Part shown: positions 54,501 to 64,000 of the stretch, in pieces
Layout of the letters: each line of letters begins with the position of its first letter
Position numbering within the stretch: the stretch's first letter is position 1
NCBI RefSeq assembly: GCF_032854445.1
Contig: NC_088300.1
Coordinates: forward strand, 52,922,984-52,986,983
Source of the DNA: Liolophura sinensis
Taxonomy: Eukaryota; Mollusca; Polyplacophora; Chitonida; Chitonidae
DNA: 64,000 nt
Direction: 5' to 3'
Notes under the pieces: model-generated
The model's database searches: none
What the model was told of the DNA's origin: nothing
Seen by the model: the letters and a program-made list of their open reading frames with translations, nothing else
Translations under genes and position numbers: made by a program

Positions 54501-56862
54501 ACAACGACAACACATTCAGACAGCTCCTGGGAACACATTCTATGCAAGAGGAGGATGAACAAACCTTATTGGACTGGTATGAATAGAATGTGTTGGTAGC
54601 TCTACTATCTCAGGTTCTGACGACGATCTTGTGTGCCTGTGTATCTGGGGGTCGGCGAGTCGGGCACTGTGGTAATAGAATAATGTTAATATTACATCCA
54701 TTCATACTATATACGTCATACTGCCCAAATATAACACGGACAACACTCATAACAATTTAGGAATGGCATGATTCAGAGAGAACGTGCCATTATGGAGTGC
54801 CAATACCAGGCAAATCACAAGCTTTAGTGAGCTTCTTGCATTCTTTAAGCCTTCATCTACTGAGGCCACAGAGGTTTTGCTACAGATTTGGCATCTGTGT
54901 GACTGTCCTTTATTGCCACATGTAGATATATTTGAGGCAACACTCTACAATGTCTCAAGGTGCAACTTCCAATCCAACCCACAACACAAGTTGCATTGCC
55001 ATAGGTCCATTCTATCAAGCTCATCAACCTATGGGCCAGTTCCAGAAAGCTATTGTAGACCAAGTGGATCACTATTATCATGGTTAGTTGTTCGTGGATG
55101 TTAGCACAATCATGAATGGCTAACTTCCCCATGTTTTATTTCAGACTAGAAAGTTCAAACACCTATATTACACTGATTTATGTTTAACACTATACTAATC
55201 ACTTTTCACTTGTACAATGGCGACCAAGTTTATGCCTGGATAAAATCACTGCATTTGCCAACCTTCTGACTTAAAGCTATGGTCAAAGAAACATGAGTTG
55301 GATTTGAAATTTCAACCTCATCAGTTTCTGTGAGCAAGGGTTTAAACCATCTGAGCCACCAAGAGCCCCCCCCCACCCCCCCAACACCAGAGGTTGTATT
55401 GCTGACAATACAACATTATTTTACAACATAACTAACACCTACGTGCAGAGGTTGTGACAGATGTGTTGTTGATGATACAAAGACTTATGAGGTTAGGATT
55501 TACAAAACACTTACCTGTCAATGGTCTAAGAACCTGAAAAAAAAGAACAGAAATAAAGAATGATGATCAAGCGAACTGGTTACTTCATTTCACTAAACTT
55601 TTGGCTGATGAGTTAAAGTCAAAGCTTTATCATAAAAGTACTTAAGGTTTCCTTTCACCATTTATGAATATTTTGGCTGAAGTCTTTGGAGAAAACGTAA
55701 AAGGGTTGTAAAATGTAAAAACCTTTCTTAGAATGAATTAAGTAAAAGAAAAGAGCTTAAAAGTAACCGTATGAGGCCACAAAGTGCAAGCAAGCAAAAA
55801 ACACCATAACCCTGTCATTCTTATACATTAGCGAATGTCCAAACAATCTCCTAACGACTCTAGAAAATCCAGAAGAAAGGAATATTATAATCTAACGCTA
55901 CTCTAGTCAGAACACCACCGCATCAGGGGCTCAGACTTCACACCACATTCAGTCTTCTAAAAACTGCACATCAACATCTCTTTTCAATAACAAATGAAAA
56001 AATTTGAGAAAACCTCCAGAGTTATTTAATGTACTCGGGGCCAAGTTGTTTAAACTGCATTATTAAGACTTAAAACTTGTATTAACTGAAGTACAGATTT
56101 ACCTTTTTTAAGTGTGACTCACTAAAACACACTTATTAACACTAATTTCCTGAAGACCTTTGATTTTCAAGTTATTCTGATTCAGTATAAACCTCAGTCA
56201 GGAATCCTTGTTGCACAGAGGCACAAATCTAGAATAACACTTAAATAAGTACTTGTATCAAATTATTGAGTTCTATTATCACAGAGTAATAAATAATAAG
56301 TCATCAGTGATTTCCTGAGGATAACTCTTTTTGCTTCCTCCTCCTAAACAAGACAAGCCTAAGAGCTTACATACTTACGACAATAGGACTGTCACTGATG
56401 CCAGGTCGAGTTAAATCAACCACTTCCTCATCTTCCTGAGTTAGGTCAATACACGTGTTCTGACCTGTGTAGCAAAGTTAATTTCAGCTTAAAACTTTCC
56501 AAGAACACAGAGAAAAGAGTTATGACAGCTAAAAGAAACAGATATTTATTTTCCTGTCTTCAGTTGGCTGTGGGAACTCGCACATTTTTTTGCAAATCCA
56601 CTCAAATGTATCTCTGGAGACATATGATACTGATGATGTTTAGCCAAGTTCACACTGTGTGACATACCTATTTGTAACATGAAAATAGGACAGAATGCTA
56701 TTTCGTACAAATTGTAGCATTCAATGGATCACATTGTGTAATCATGGGCTATATCATTCATGCCTTGCCTTGATATTCCTGCTCCACATCCACCACCATT
56801 AAGGACTCATCCATGTTGGCGCTCCGATGGCGGCGACGACCACTTCGCCGGCGACCTGCAGA
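51440..56862 (-). CDS. RNF4: RNF4-like SUMO-targeted ubiquitin ligase
   Basis: Six exons: 56862-56769, 56464-56379, 55525-55515 (11 nt), 54666-54565, 53673-53586, 51589-51440. They sum to 531 nt, 176 codons plus stop, all in phase. The C-terminal RING has CPICMDGYTQ, CGHVFCNVC and CPTCRKRI, and ends VHPIFV, very close to vertebrate RNF4 including the short C-terminus needed for dimerisation. The N-terminal half has Arg-rich RRRSGRRRHR and several SUMO-interacting motifs: LMVVDV, CIDLTQED, EVVDLT, IVTIDS and EIVEL. RNF4 binds poly-SUMO chains and ubiquitinates the carriers for proteasomal removal in the nucleus. Exon 1 enters in phase 0. Either ATG 56814-56812 (MDESLM) is the start or an upstream exon exists; a short ATG-GGT-TCA-GAG followed by GTAAGA at 58169-58158 fits in phase but lies inside a repeat. 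Confidence 0.93.
52579..52773 (+). pseudogene. Possible decayed coding relic, family unknown
   Basis: A + frame of about 64 codons bounded by stops reads LTDFNADHLDAFIFTDPPI, then GIVTLMNSPDKSRLADRDP and YIRVSYTTIETSMTIPRDVR. The composition is protein-like. Neighbouring frames at 52218-52415 (KIAVDFAASHTRYFVTIEAL) and 52800-52976 look similar but are out of frame. I do not recognise a family. It lies in the last RNF4 intron on the opposite strand. Confidence 0.35.
53586..53673 (-). CDS. RNF4: RNF4 exon, RING part 1
   Basis: One base plus 29 codons: RAGIQSNGDVLSPAGRRL, MCPICMDGYTQ. First RING Cys pair. Acceptor TTTCATTTTAG, donor CAG|GTATGG. Confidence 0.95.
54565..54666 (-). CDS. RNF4: RNF4 exon with SIM-like EIVEL
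   Basis: One base, 33 codons, two bases: ARLADPQIHRHTRSSSEP, EIVELPTHSIHTSPI. Acceptor TACCACAG, donor AG|GTTTGT. Confidence 0.85.
55515..55525 (-). CDS. RNF4: RNF4 11-nt microexon
   Basis: ACCATTGACAG between acceptor GTTCTTAG and donor GTAAGT. It supplies T-I-D and two bases of Ser, giving SPIVTIDS. A longer 19-nt version using the upstream CAG acceptor would break the frame of the next exon; so would skipping. Confidence 0.7.
56379..56464 (-). CDS. RNF4: RNF4 exon with SIM 2 and SIM 3
   Basis: Two bases plus 28 codons: QNTCIDLTQEDEEVVDLT, RPGISDSPIV. Acceptor GCTACACAG, donor GTC|GTAAGT. Confidence 0.93.
56769..56862 (-). CDS. RNF4: RNF4 first recognised exon (Arg-rich, SIM 1), GC donor
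   Basis: Thirty-one codons plus one base: SAGRRRSGRRRHRSAN, MDESLMVVDVEQEYQ. No GT donor is available; CAAG|GCAAGG joins in phase to the next exon. Confidence 0.85.
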
Positions 56863-57339
56863 CTGTAGAGAAGTAAGACATTGCAAACAAATACCACATA
56901 ACACATGCGTGTATTAAGACTTTTATTACCATGAACTATTTAATTCTTCCAAATCCTCATGGGTATCATATAGAAAGCACATCAGTCTGTTTTTGTGTTA
57001 TGTCCAATAACTTTGTGTTCCTTGTAGTTGTGCAAATTCAGAGCCTTAAGCCTTCAACAATTCCAGCTTGTATTGAGAAAATACCTTCAACAATAATCTT
57101 AGTATTCTGGCAAGAACTACCATACTATTAAACCCATAGTGCCTGGTGGCTTTGTTGGCTTAATTTATAATCATTAATTCATTTTTTTGCCAGACATATT
57201 AATAAAAGGTGAGATCATCATACAAGACAGCCGAAATAATAAAAATGAAAATTTTGCATGTACATGTATGAATGTAAAGAGTATAAACGTCATACAACTT
57301 GTAAGTCATATAACTGTGGGTATATACAAGTACAGTGTA

Positions 57340-57510
57340 GCTACGTATACTGTGTCTTCTTATTGCAGAAGTCCATGTCGCTAAAGTGCAGCTGCCACTG
57401 AAGTATCATGCCAAAGACATCAGATATGACACCCCACCCAGTCACATTATACTGAGGCCGGCCAACCATTCATGTTTCCTTTCTGTAACCTTTCAGTGCT
57501 GAGACAGAGA
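57340..57510 (-). mobile_element. Second SINE family, fragment
   Basis: Contains the body seen at 19671-19935 (TGAAGTATCATGCCAAAGAC, CCCAGTCACATTATACTGA on the + strand). Confidence 0.7.
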
Positions 57511-58104
57511 GCATGCGAGGCAGTAGCAAGTATTATTTTATTTTAATAGCTTTAACAAAGTCTTTGCTATGAACCAGCTTTGATCTTAGGTTTCCCGATT
57601 CCAAGGTGGACACTCGAAATGAAAACTGGTCTGCTGCCAGCACAGGAAACAAGGAATCAAGTGTCACTGGCCTAAAGCTAAATATAAAAACTCAAGGATG
57701 GAAATGAAGTCTGTCAACTCCTGAATAAAGCTCAACAGGTCACCAGCTCTGCATATACTGAGTGCTTTTACACTGAGTCAATGTTGTATAAGGCAGAATA
57801 CTGTTTCACAAAGCTTTCTTAACCTTACGTTCACTTAACTATCATGACTGAACTACTACTGAACCAGTACTATAAGCATTATTTCGTCATAGTAGTTGTG
57901 AGCTCATAATATTACCAGAACTTCCTGAAACTGGGCCCAGGTCTTTCACAAGAAACTGACAAATTTTATGAGACAATCACATACAGATAAATGGCAAATG
58001 ATCTTCAACAAGCTTGTCGACAACTTATTGACACAGTCAAATCCTCTCTTGATGCTTGGTTGGCATAACCACGTCATAGCCACAGTGGTGGAACCTTTGA
58101 TAAG

Positions 58105-58932
58105 GCCTTTCTAAACAATGTCTGCAGTCCAAAACAGGAGTCAACTGTGGTTCTTACCTCTGAACCCATCCGCACATGCAACACCCCATTGATATTCCAC
58201 TCAAAGGTCTAACATGAGGCCCATTCCTAAAACACTGGGTGTTTTCCGATCTGCTTTTAGAACATCTGTAGCCTTTCCTTCCTGACATTTTCTCAATCAG
58301 CAATCTTTAGTCGAGGGGATCACACTTTTATTGGACCACAATGGGCTTCAATTTTCTACTCCACAACCCAGCTAAAACATAGTGCAGGCAACCATGCTGG
58401 CCATTGCTAACCTTTAAGCGCATGTGCTTGGCTAAAAATATACAAGTTGAGCAGGGGTCTGTTTCGCAACATTATCCACTTCCATTGCTACCAGTACTGT
58501 AGGTATTACGTCGCCATGGTAGTTACGAGGACGTAGCGCTATGTGCGCTTTGAGAAACGGGCCCCAGAACAGAAGCTGATTTTGGTCCAACAAAAATGTG
58601 ATCCCTTCAGCCAGGGATGGCTGACTGAGAAAATGTCACGTAGGAAAAGCTACTGAGGTTCTATGTGCCTATAGGAAAATACCCAGAGTTTTAGGAATGG
58701 GCCTCTGTTAGACCATGTATCGTTAGCATATAAGGTCTAATTTATTACGCTAGTCAAGACCCATAACTGTGATAGTTACTGCTTCAGAAATGGCCATGTC
58801 GTGAATCTGTTCCTGGTATGCCATTACCAAGTGGAATATATATATAGAGAGAGTGTTGCGTGTTCATGTTAGCTGAGAGGTAAAAGCCACTGCTGAAACC
58901 TATTTTGGACTGCAGAGATCATTTAAGAAAGG
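58105..58932. repeat. Long inverted repeat (fold-back element), arms about 230-350 bp
   Basis: Left arm 58105-58336, right arm 58584-58932. Best-matching core: AGGCCCATTCCTAAAACACT at 58217 against its inverted copy at 58674-58704, then GGGGATCACACTTTTATTGG against inverted 58584-58605. The right arm has an insertion of roughly 100 bp. No coding content. Confidence 0.85.
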
Positions 58933-58938
58933 CCAACC

Positions 58939-59117
58939 GGGGGCTCCATGGCAGAGGTGGGTAGCATGCCAACGTGGTGCAATAACCCAGGAGCCTCAAC
59001 CTGTCGTGGGTTTCCCTCGGGCTCTGCCCGCTTTCCTCTCGCCATTATTCTGGCCGCAGTCATATAATTGAAATATTTTTCAGTATGGCATAAAACACCA
59101 ATGGAATAAACAAACAG
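58939..59117 (+). mobile_element. tRNA-derived SINE, internally deleted
   Basis: Head GGGGGCTCCATGGCAGAGG, then a jump from CAGGAGCCTCAACC to TGTCGTGGGTTTCCCTCGGG and the body to AATGGAATAAACAAACA. The B box and middle are missing. It abuts the right arm of the long inverted repeat. Confidence 0.85.
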
Positions 59118-59527
59118 AAAGGACAATCACAAGCACTTTCTTGGTATAAACAGTGTAATTAGCTTCACTATATTTTGCCGCTGTGGCTATTAGACTCCAC
59201 AAACCAGATATAAACAGAGGAGATGAATTAGCCACCTGGGTCTAGCACATGAAAAGAACTAATGAGTAATGTCTTCATGAACTGCAGTAAAGCTTCCTCG
59301 CCATAATACTAACAACTTAGAGGTCGTTTCTCTTTGTAACTCTCGCAACCACGTTACTAGAAACAGTAAAAGGAGCCGACAACTGTCAAAGACGTACCGG
59401 CATATGCAACCTTTGCTCTGAATGCTATCCAGCAAAACTGAGAATGTTATCATATGCAAAACATAGACTTCAGATTATAACAGCTGCTCTTTGTTATTCA
59501 ATAACTGATGAAAACTATTCAAACGAC

Positions 59528-59672
59528 ATGAATAAACACTGTCCCACCCGGTCAGTTCGGGATGCCACTGACTTCATTGTCATCGATGACAGTCAAAACG
59601 GGAGCGACATTTATGATCTTTTGTTAGATGTGTTATATTGCATACTTACACCGCTCATCGTGACATGTGCTG
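59528..59672 (+). CDS. Candidate first exon of a small membrane protein (unrecognised)
   Basis: From ATG 59528 the frame reads MNKHCPTRSVRDATDFIVI, DDSQNGSDIYDLL and a hydrophobic segment LDVLYCILTPLIVTCA, then a strong donor CTG|GTAAGT. A single transmembrane helix preceded by an acidic stretch is plausible. An upstream in-frame ATG exists at 59444. The only support is coding appearance, the donor and a phase-compatible exon at 62618. Confidence 0.35.
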
Positions 59673-59789
59673 GTAAGTTACTCCTTCAAGGTTTTATTCA
59701 GCAGGATGAGTGTTCCAAAATGAGGAGAGCAGCAACATTAATTCCTAAATATGCCTTAACTAACTGAAGTTCCTGCAACTTATCGTCCA

Positions 59790-59870
59790 ACCTTGCATAC
59801 TCTTATACTTCGCATGCGCCAACTGTTGTACTGGGAGACCGCGCCTGCGCTCTTCCATTCAGGAGAGTTC
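59790..59870. promoter_or_regulatory. GC-richer promoter-like patch with NRF-1-like sites
   Basis: CGCATGCGC at 59811-59819 and GCGCCTGCGC at 59841-59850 resemble NRF-1 sites in an otherwise AT-rich region. It could be the RNF4 promoter (- strand), with the 5' UTR exon between here and 56863. Confidence 0.35.
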
Positions 59871-59883
59871 CTCTAAGGGAGAC

Positions 59884-60092
59884 AATCAAATAGAAACATC
59901 TTAGGGAGTAGTGTCCCCTGAAATCATTAGGAAGTATGTGCAGGTCATAACTGTGTACCGGTAAAAGAAAACATAAAAACAAAAATAAGAATATCCTATT
60001 CTTATTTTTTTGATTTAAAAAAAAATTATACCCTACACATACATCCTGATGATTTCAGGGGAAACTCTCTCTAAGACGTTTCTATTTGATTG
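59884..60092. mobile_element. MITE-like inverted repeat, about 62-bp arms
   Basis: Left arm starts AATCAAATAGAAACATCTTA and runs to 59945; the right arm 60029-60092 is its inverted copy with about 80-90 percent identity. AT-rich centre with a smaller hairpin (AATAAGAATATCCTATTCTT). Confidence 0.8.
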
Positions 60093-60504
60093 ATTTTTTT
60101 TTATCAAAATACTGTTTCTGCTGTGCCGCAATATAATATGTATTTTGAAGGAGGTTAAGCATTAGCTTATAAATGCTTAAATAAAAAAATAAATGCATAT
60201 AAATTAAAAGAAAAAAATTAAAAAACCACTGATAAACCCATAATTACATTCTTCAATGTCGACAGGCTAAACAGTTTGTATATTAAAGCAGGTGTCTGTA
60301 CTTTGCCAGCTTGTTTTTTATATTATATCATAATGTGATGTATCAATGCTTGAACTGCTAATTAGGCCTACTTAATAAGGCGTTCATTATGTACATGTAC
60401 AAACGCTTATAACATGTAAGACATGTATAAACAAATGACAAACTTGTCGTGTGTAATTAAACATTAAACGTTTTTTAAGAAATTTTTTTTGTGAATGACC
60501 TTTA

Positions 60505-60745
60505 CGCGCATAGAGTATGCCTATTTATAATATAATGCTGTATAATATATAGCTGTCTACTGTAGCTGTAAAGCGTAGGCCGACATGGCTATAGAGTAAG
60601 CCTATTTATAATACAGTCGTGCTATATAATATATAACTGTCTACTGCAGCTGTAAAGCGTAGGCCAACATGGCTATAGGGTAGGTCTATTTATAATACAG
60701 TCGTGCCATATACTTGATATATAGCTGTCTACTGTACATTGTACG
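60505..60745. repeat. 81-83-bp tandem repeat, 3 units
   Basis: Units begin at about 60511, 60592 and 60675; each has GCCTATTTATAATA-type sequence, a TATAATATATAGCTGTCTAC block and AGCTGTAAAGCGTAGGCC (lost in the third). Confidence 0.9.
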
Positions 60746-61190
60746 TTGTAGTGGAACTCTAGAAAATGAGCCAGATTTTACCGTGCAAATTCAAGAGAAT
60801 ATCGTCATGTGTATATAAAGAGCAAGGCTATAGACAAAAGTTTAATCGTCGTATATTTCGAGTATATAAAATTAGTAAATTTAGAAGTGCAAATAGAAAT
60901 CTTTAATTAATTGTATACATGTATACATCACAATTTCCCCCTGTTATCTGCAAGCTAAGTCAAACTTTTGTGAAAAAAAATGCATTTTTTGATTTACAAG
61001 GTAAATACTTGTTCGTTTTAACAAATTAAAATGTTCTTTAAAACGACTGTGTTCAAATTGGCACATCCACAGTGACATTTGTATCAGAGGTACAAAAATT
61101 GTGAACCACAGATACACAAATGTCATTTTGAACGCAGTATACAAACGACACAATTTGTGTACTGCGGATACACACCATTATGTGAATGTG

Positions 61191-61370
61191 GGAGCCGCCG
61201 TGGGCGAGTTGTTAGAGTGTAAGCGTAGCACAATGACTCAGGATCCCGTCCACAGCGTGATGATCGTGAGCTCTCGGCTCAACTCTCATATAATGCTGAC
61301 CTCCGTTGCATAAACGACATTTTCTGGGGTAAGGCTACGGCGTAAACCATCAATCAAACAAATAAATAAC
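61191..61370 (+). mobile_element. Diverged tRNA-SINE variant
   Basis: Head GGAGCCGCCGTGGGCGAGTT and tail CATCAATCAAACAAATAAAT match the SINE plan; the body is shorter (TATAATGCTGACCTCCGTTG). Confidence 0.8.
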
Positions 61371-62617
61371 TTATGCGGATGTGCATTTTTACCACAATCC
61401 TGGACACTGATCACTTGTTCACATTGATTTTATATAAAGAGCGCGTGAAGCTCTTCCCTGTTAAAGGCGCCAACAATGTCAGCAAGTCTTCAGCTATTCA
61501 AATCTGTACAGCTACAAGTTCTTTACAATTGCCTGCATGTGGGAAAGGTTTTCACAGAGGTACAAGCTGTGTGTGATGTCAGGTGAGTGACAGGGCCATA
61601 AGCTTTTGCGACATCTTGCCAGAATTGCAAGTTCTCAGCTGTTTGTGCATTTATCATATCCCTCGGTAGGAGCCTGTTCAAGGCGAGTATATATGTAGGC
61701 CTACACTTCAAATTCATTATGACGAAAGCGGCCATCTTTGATTTTTCTTTGGCTTTTAATTATTTCTATTGAAGCTCCTGAATATTTAGAAAAAGTCTCA
61801 TCGGAATTTTTTACAGCTTTCTGAACAGAATTTTTAATCAGCGTAAATTTTCTAACTTTTGTCTATAGTGTTCAGCATATAATAAGACCACACCGGTGTC
61901 AGTATACTGTGACTGGGTGGAGGCCCCAATGAAGCAACACAACTTTATAAATACCACTTACAAAAAAACAACAGTGGCTGCGTGCTGTTCCAGTTGGTGT
62001 TGATATTTAACCGAAAATAAGGTTGCATGAGCATGAATGAACAAGTATATAATACAGTTAATAATGTTTGATGAGAATCGACAAAAAATGGGATTGGACC
62101 GTGCATGCGTTTTGCATGACTCTGCATGGCATGCATGCACTCGAATATGCTAGGAGTGCGTTACGAAGCTTCCAGTCAAAACTGGTCATTTTCCATATAT
62201 ACATGTATGTTTGATCGGTCGAATGATATCTAAAACTTTTCTGATAAGTCGTTTTCTGTAATTGAAGGTAATAAGTGTTAATTACTGTTGCTCATTCATG
62301 TTGAATATCTCGTACTTTTTAATTGTATATATCGTATATTTCGAATCCAAAGGTGTGTTGATATACGGGCCATGCACAGAGAAACTTTACTGTTAGCAAG
62401 CGGAGGGTGTACTGTTGCTGAAAAATTCCGGTATTACGTGAGTGTTTGTGTGCCCGACCACGAACTCCTATGAGACGCCCATATAGCGAAGCACATGGTG
62501 CGCCGGACGTAACCCTTCTTTCTTTCTCCCTAATTAGTGGGTTACTGACGAAACATGAGAGATATTAGGTTGTGTGAGACATAAGGGTATGGTGTTTGTG
62601 TACATGTATGTTTTTAG

Positions 62618-62723
62618 TGGATAGTTTAAGAAGTAGATTTTCAAGCGCTGCTCGCAAAATGAGACTACAATGGACTGGAAAAAATCCATCCTACTTTCTT
62701 ATACACAATAACTCGAGAGAAAA
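62618..62723 (+). CDS. Candidate second exon of the membrane protein (unrecognised)
   Basis: Acceptor GTATGTTTTTAG, then VDSLRSRFSSAARKMRLQW, TGKNPSYFLIHNNSREK. It joins in phase to 59528-59672, placing basic residues right after the hydrophobic segment as expected for a cytoplasmic flank. The proposed donor AAA|GTACGA is weak, and an unspliced frame would read into the SINE at 62741. Confidence 0.3.
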
Positions 62724-62740
62724 GTACGAGTTGTCAGGAC

Positions 62741-62960
62741 TGCTTCGGTGGCCTGATAGAATGTTAGAATGTCTGTCTTGAAGTCTGGAGGCCTGGGATC
62801 AAACGCGGTATCATACCAAAGACCGTTGTCAGTATAATATGGCATTATACTTCTGTGACCGCAGCCCTTTGGTGGCATGGACTCCCTCTGACACAAGAAC
62901 AAACGACGTGAAACCTCACACATACCTGCATACGAATTGACTTTAAATGTTACATGTGAC
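62741..62960 (+). mobile_element. Second tRNA-derived SINE family
   Basis: tRNA-like head TGCTTCGGTGGCCTGATAGA with B-box-like GGGATCAAAC at 62795-62804, then CATACCAAAGACCG and the body GTTGTCAGTATAATATGGCA. Different from the first SINE family. Confidence 0.8.
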
Positions 62961-63094
62961 ACATTTTGCACGACTTGCGGTTGACAATCGACAATTTTAG
63001 AGGTAGAGGAAACCCAACAAAGGAAATTAAAGATGTTTCAGTAAGATGAACAATATGGAGGTTTCGATATTATACTAAGCACACGAACACAAAC

Positions 63095-63095
<1 letters not shown>

Positions 63096-63171
<76 letters not shown>
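63096..63171. repeat. (AT)n(AGAT)n microsatellite
   Basis: About 24 AT dinucleotides followed by about seven AGAT/GATA units. Confidence 0.97.
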
Positions 63172-63172
<1 letters not shown>

Positions 63173-64000
63173 CCAAACAAACATTTCAAACATCTGAGGT
63201 ACTATATAGTTTTATTTAAGGAACATTTTACACTAACATATCTCCACATACACTGCACATGTATATGACCTACAAGAGGTCCGCCTATATATAGAGGGTA
63301 AATAAAAGGGGTATTACCACGCACATTCGGTTCAAGCACTGTGATCAAATGTGATATACAACCACATAGAGTTATCTGTTAGAGACAAGAATCGTTACAT
63401 AACGGACAACCTATGGTTACAGTCTGCCCCTAATACCCAGCCCTTATCATGAATGCACATACCTAACCTTGACTCAACAAAGTAACTTATGAAGAGTTTT
63501 AAGGTCATTATAAGGTGCTCTACTAATCCTGCCCTGAAGAAAACGGGTTCTTTTCAGTGTCCCATGCATTAAAAGTATCGCTTTAAGATGGTAAATATTT
63601 CTTTAGAACATCAAGTCCGTTATTAATAACAACTCTCCAAAAGACATACTTAGATGTCTTACAGACCTAGCCCTTGACACGTACACTTTGAGGTAGCTGT
63701 ACATAAAGTTTGTTTCGGTTCAAAAGAGATGTGACTTCTTTGTTACCAGACAAACAAGAACAGGCTTCATAAGTGAGGAATGAGTGTGGTTATAGTTTTG
63801 GCAGCGTACTACATTCCTACAGAATGCCATCCCCCCAGGTGGATATTATTTAAAAAGTCAGAGCTTTCTCACACTGTATAAACCCCCGCAAATGTCCTAA
63901 TCTACTATCCCGAAAGCTGGGTGAAATTGACAAAAAGACGCCGGTGTTCAGTAACACGCAGGCATGACGGCCTTGATCTTGGAGTCCATCTTTATGTAAT
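63172..64000. other. Right end, no gene found
   Basis: No exon, RNA gene or repeat family was recognised here on either strand. Confidence 0.4.

Noticed and set aside
55515-55533. 19-nt version of the RNF4 microexon
   Set aside because: It joins upstream but shifts the next exon into a frame with a stop before the RING.

Overview
The window is AT-rich, intron-rich animal DNA. Repeated copies of a tRNA-derived SINE with Pol III A and B boxes and an AATAAATAAATAAA-type tail, several short inverted-repeat elements, decayed Tc1/mariner transposases and a heavy excess of ACATGTA-type words suggest a lophotrochozoan, most likely a mollusc. Species assignment is inference. All exon structures below were built by hand from splice consensus, reading phase and resemblance to known families.

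Layout. (1) 21-5403, + strand: an exon of an unrecognised coiled-coil protein (21-331 or 21-337), then four exons of PBDC1 (1458-5403); its first exon was not found. A decayed Tc1-like transposase sits in the first PBDC1 intron and a 42-bp minisatellite begins just after the PBDC1 stop. (2) 5404-10320: SINEs and a second transposase relic. (3) 10321-18948, - strand: an HMG20-type HMG-box protein in 11 exons, with a U1-type zinc finger, a Gln-rich stretch and a C-terminal coiled coil; exon 3 carries an apparent one-base frame discontinuity. (4) 18949-27535: no gene found; SINEs, MITEs and probable UTR. (5) 27536-46743, - strand: a complete Tks-type scaffold gene (SH3PXD2 family), 12 coding exons, 769 residues, one PX and four SH3 domains; every junction is in phase and one intron is GC-AG. 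(6) 47112-47415, - strand: an SRP (7SL) RNA gene about 370 bp upstream of the Tks start codon. (7) 47416-51439: SINE, microsatellite and anonymous DNA. (8) 51440-56862, - strand: an RNF4-type SUMO-targeted ubiquitin ligase with several SUMO-interacting motifs, a C-terminal RING, an 11-nt microexon and a second GC-AG intron; its start is uncertain. (9) 57000-64000: long inverted repeats, a promoter-like GC patch near 59811-59850, two phase-compatible exons of a possible single-pass membrane protein, SINEs and microsatellites.

The genes are not an operon and share no pathway. PBDC1 is a conserved eukaryotic protein; HMG20 proteins work with LSD1/CoREST chromatin complexes; Tks proteins organise podosomes and NADPH oxidase; RNF4 ubiquitinates poly-SUMO proteins; SRP RNA builds the secretory targeting particle. 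The most unusual material is structural: a zero-spacer 156-bp palindrome in Tks intron 1, a long inverted repeat upstream of RNF4, a minisatellite grown from transposase helix-turn-helix codons, and the frame break in HMG20.
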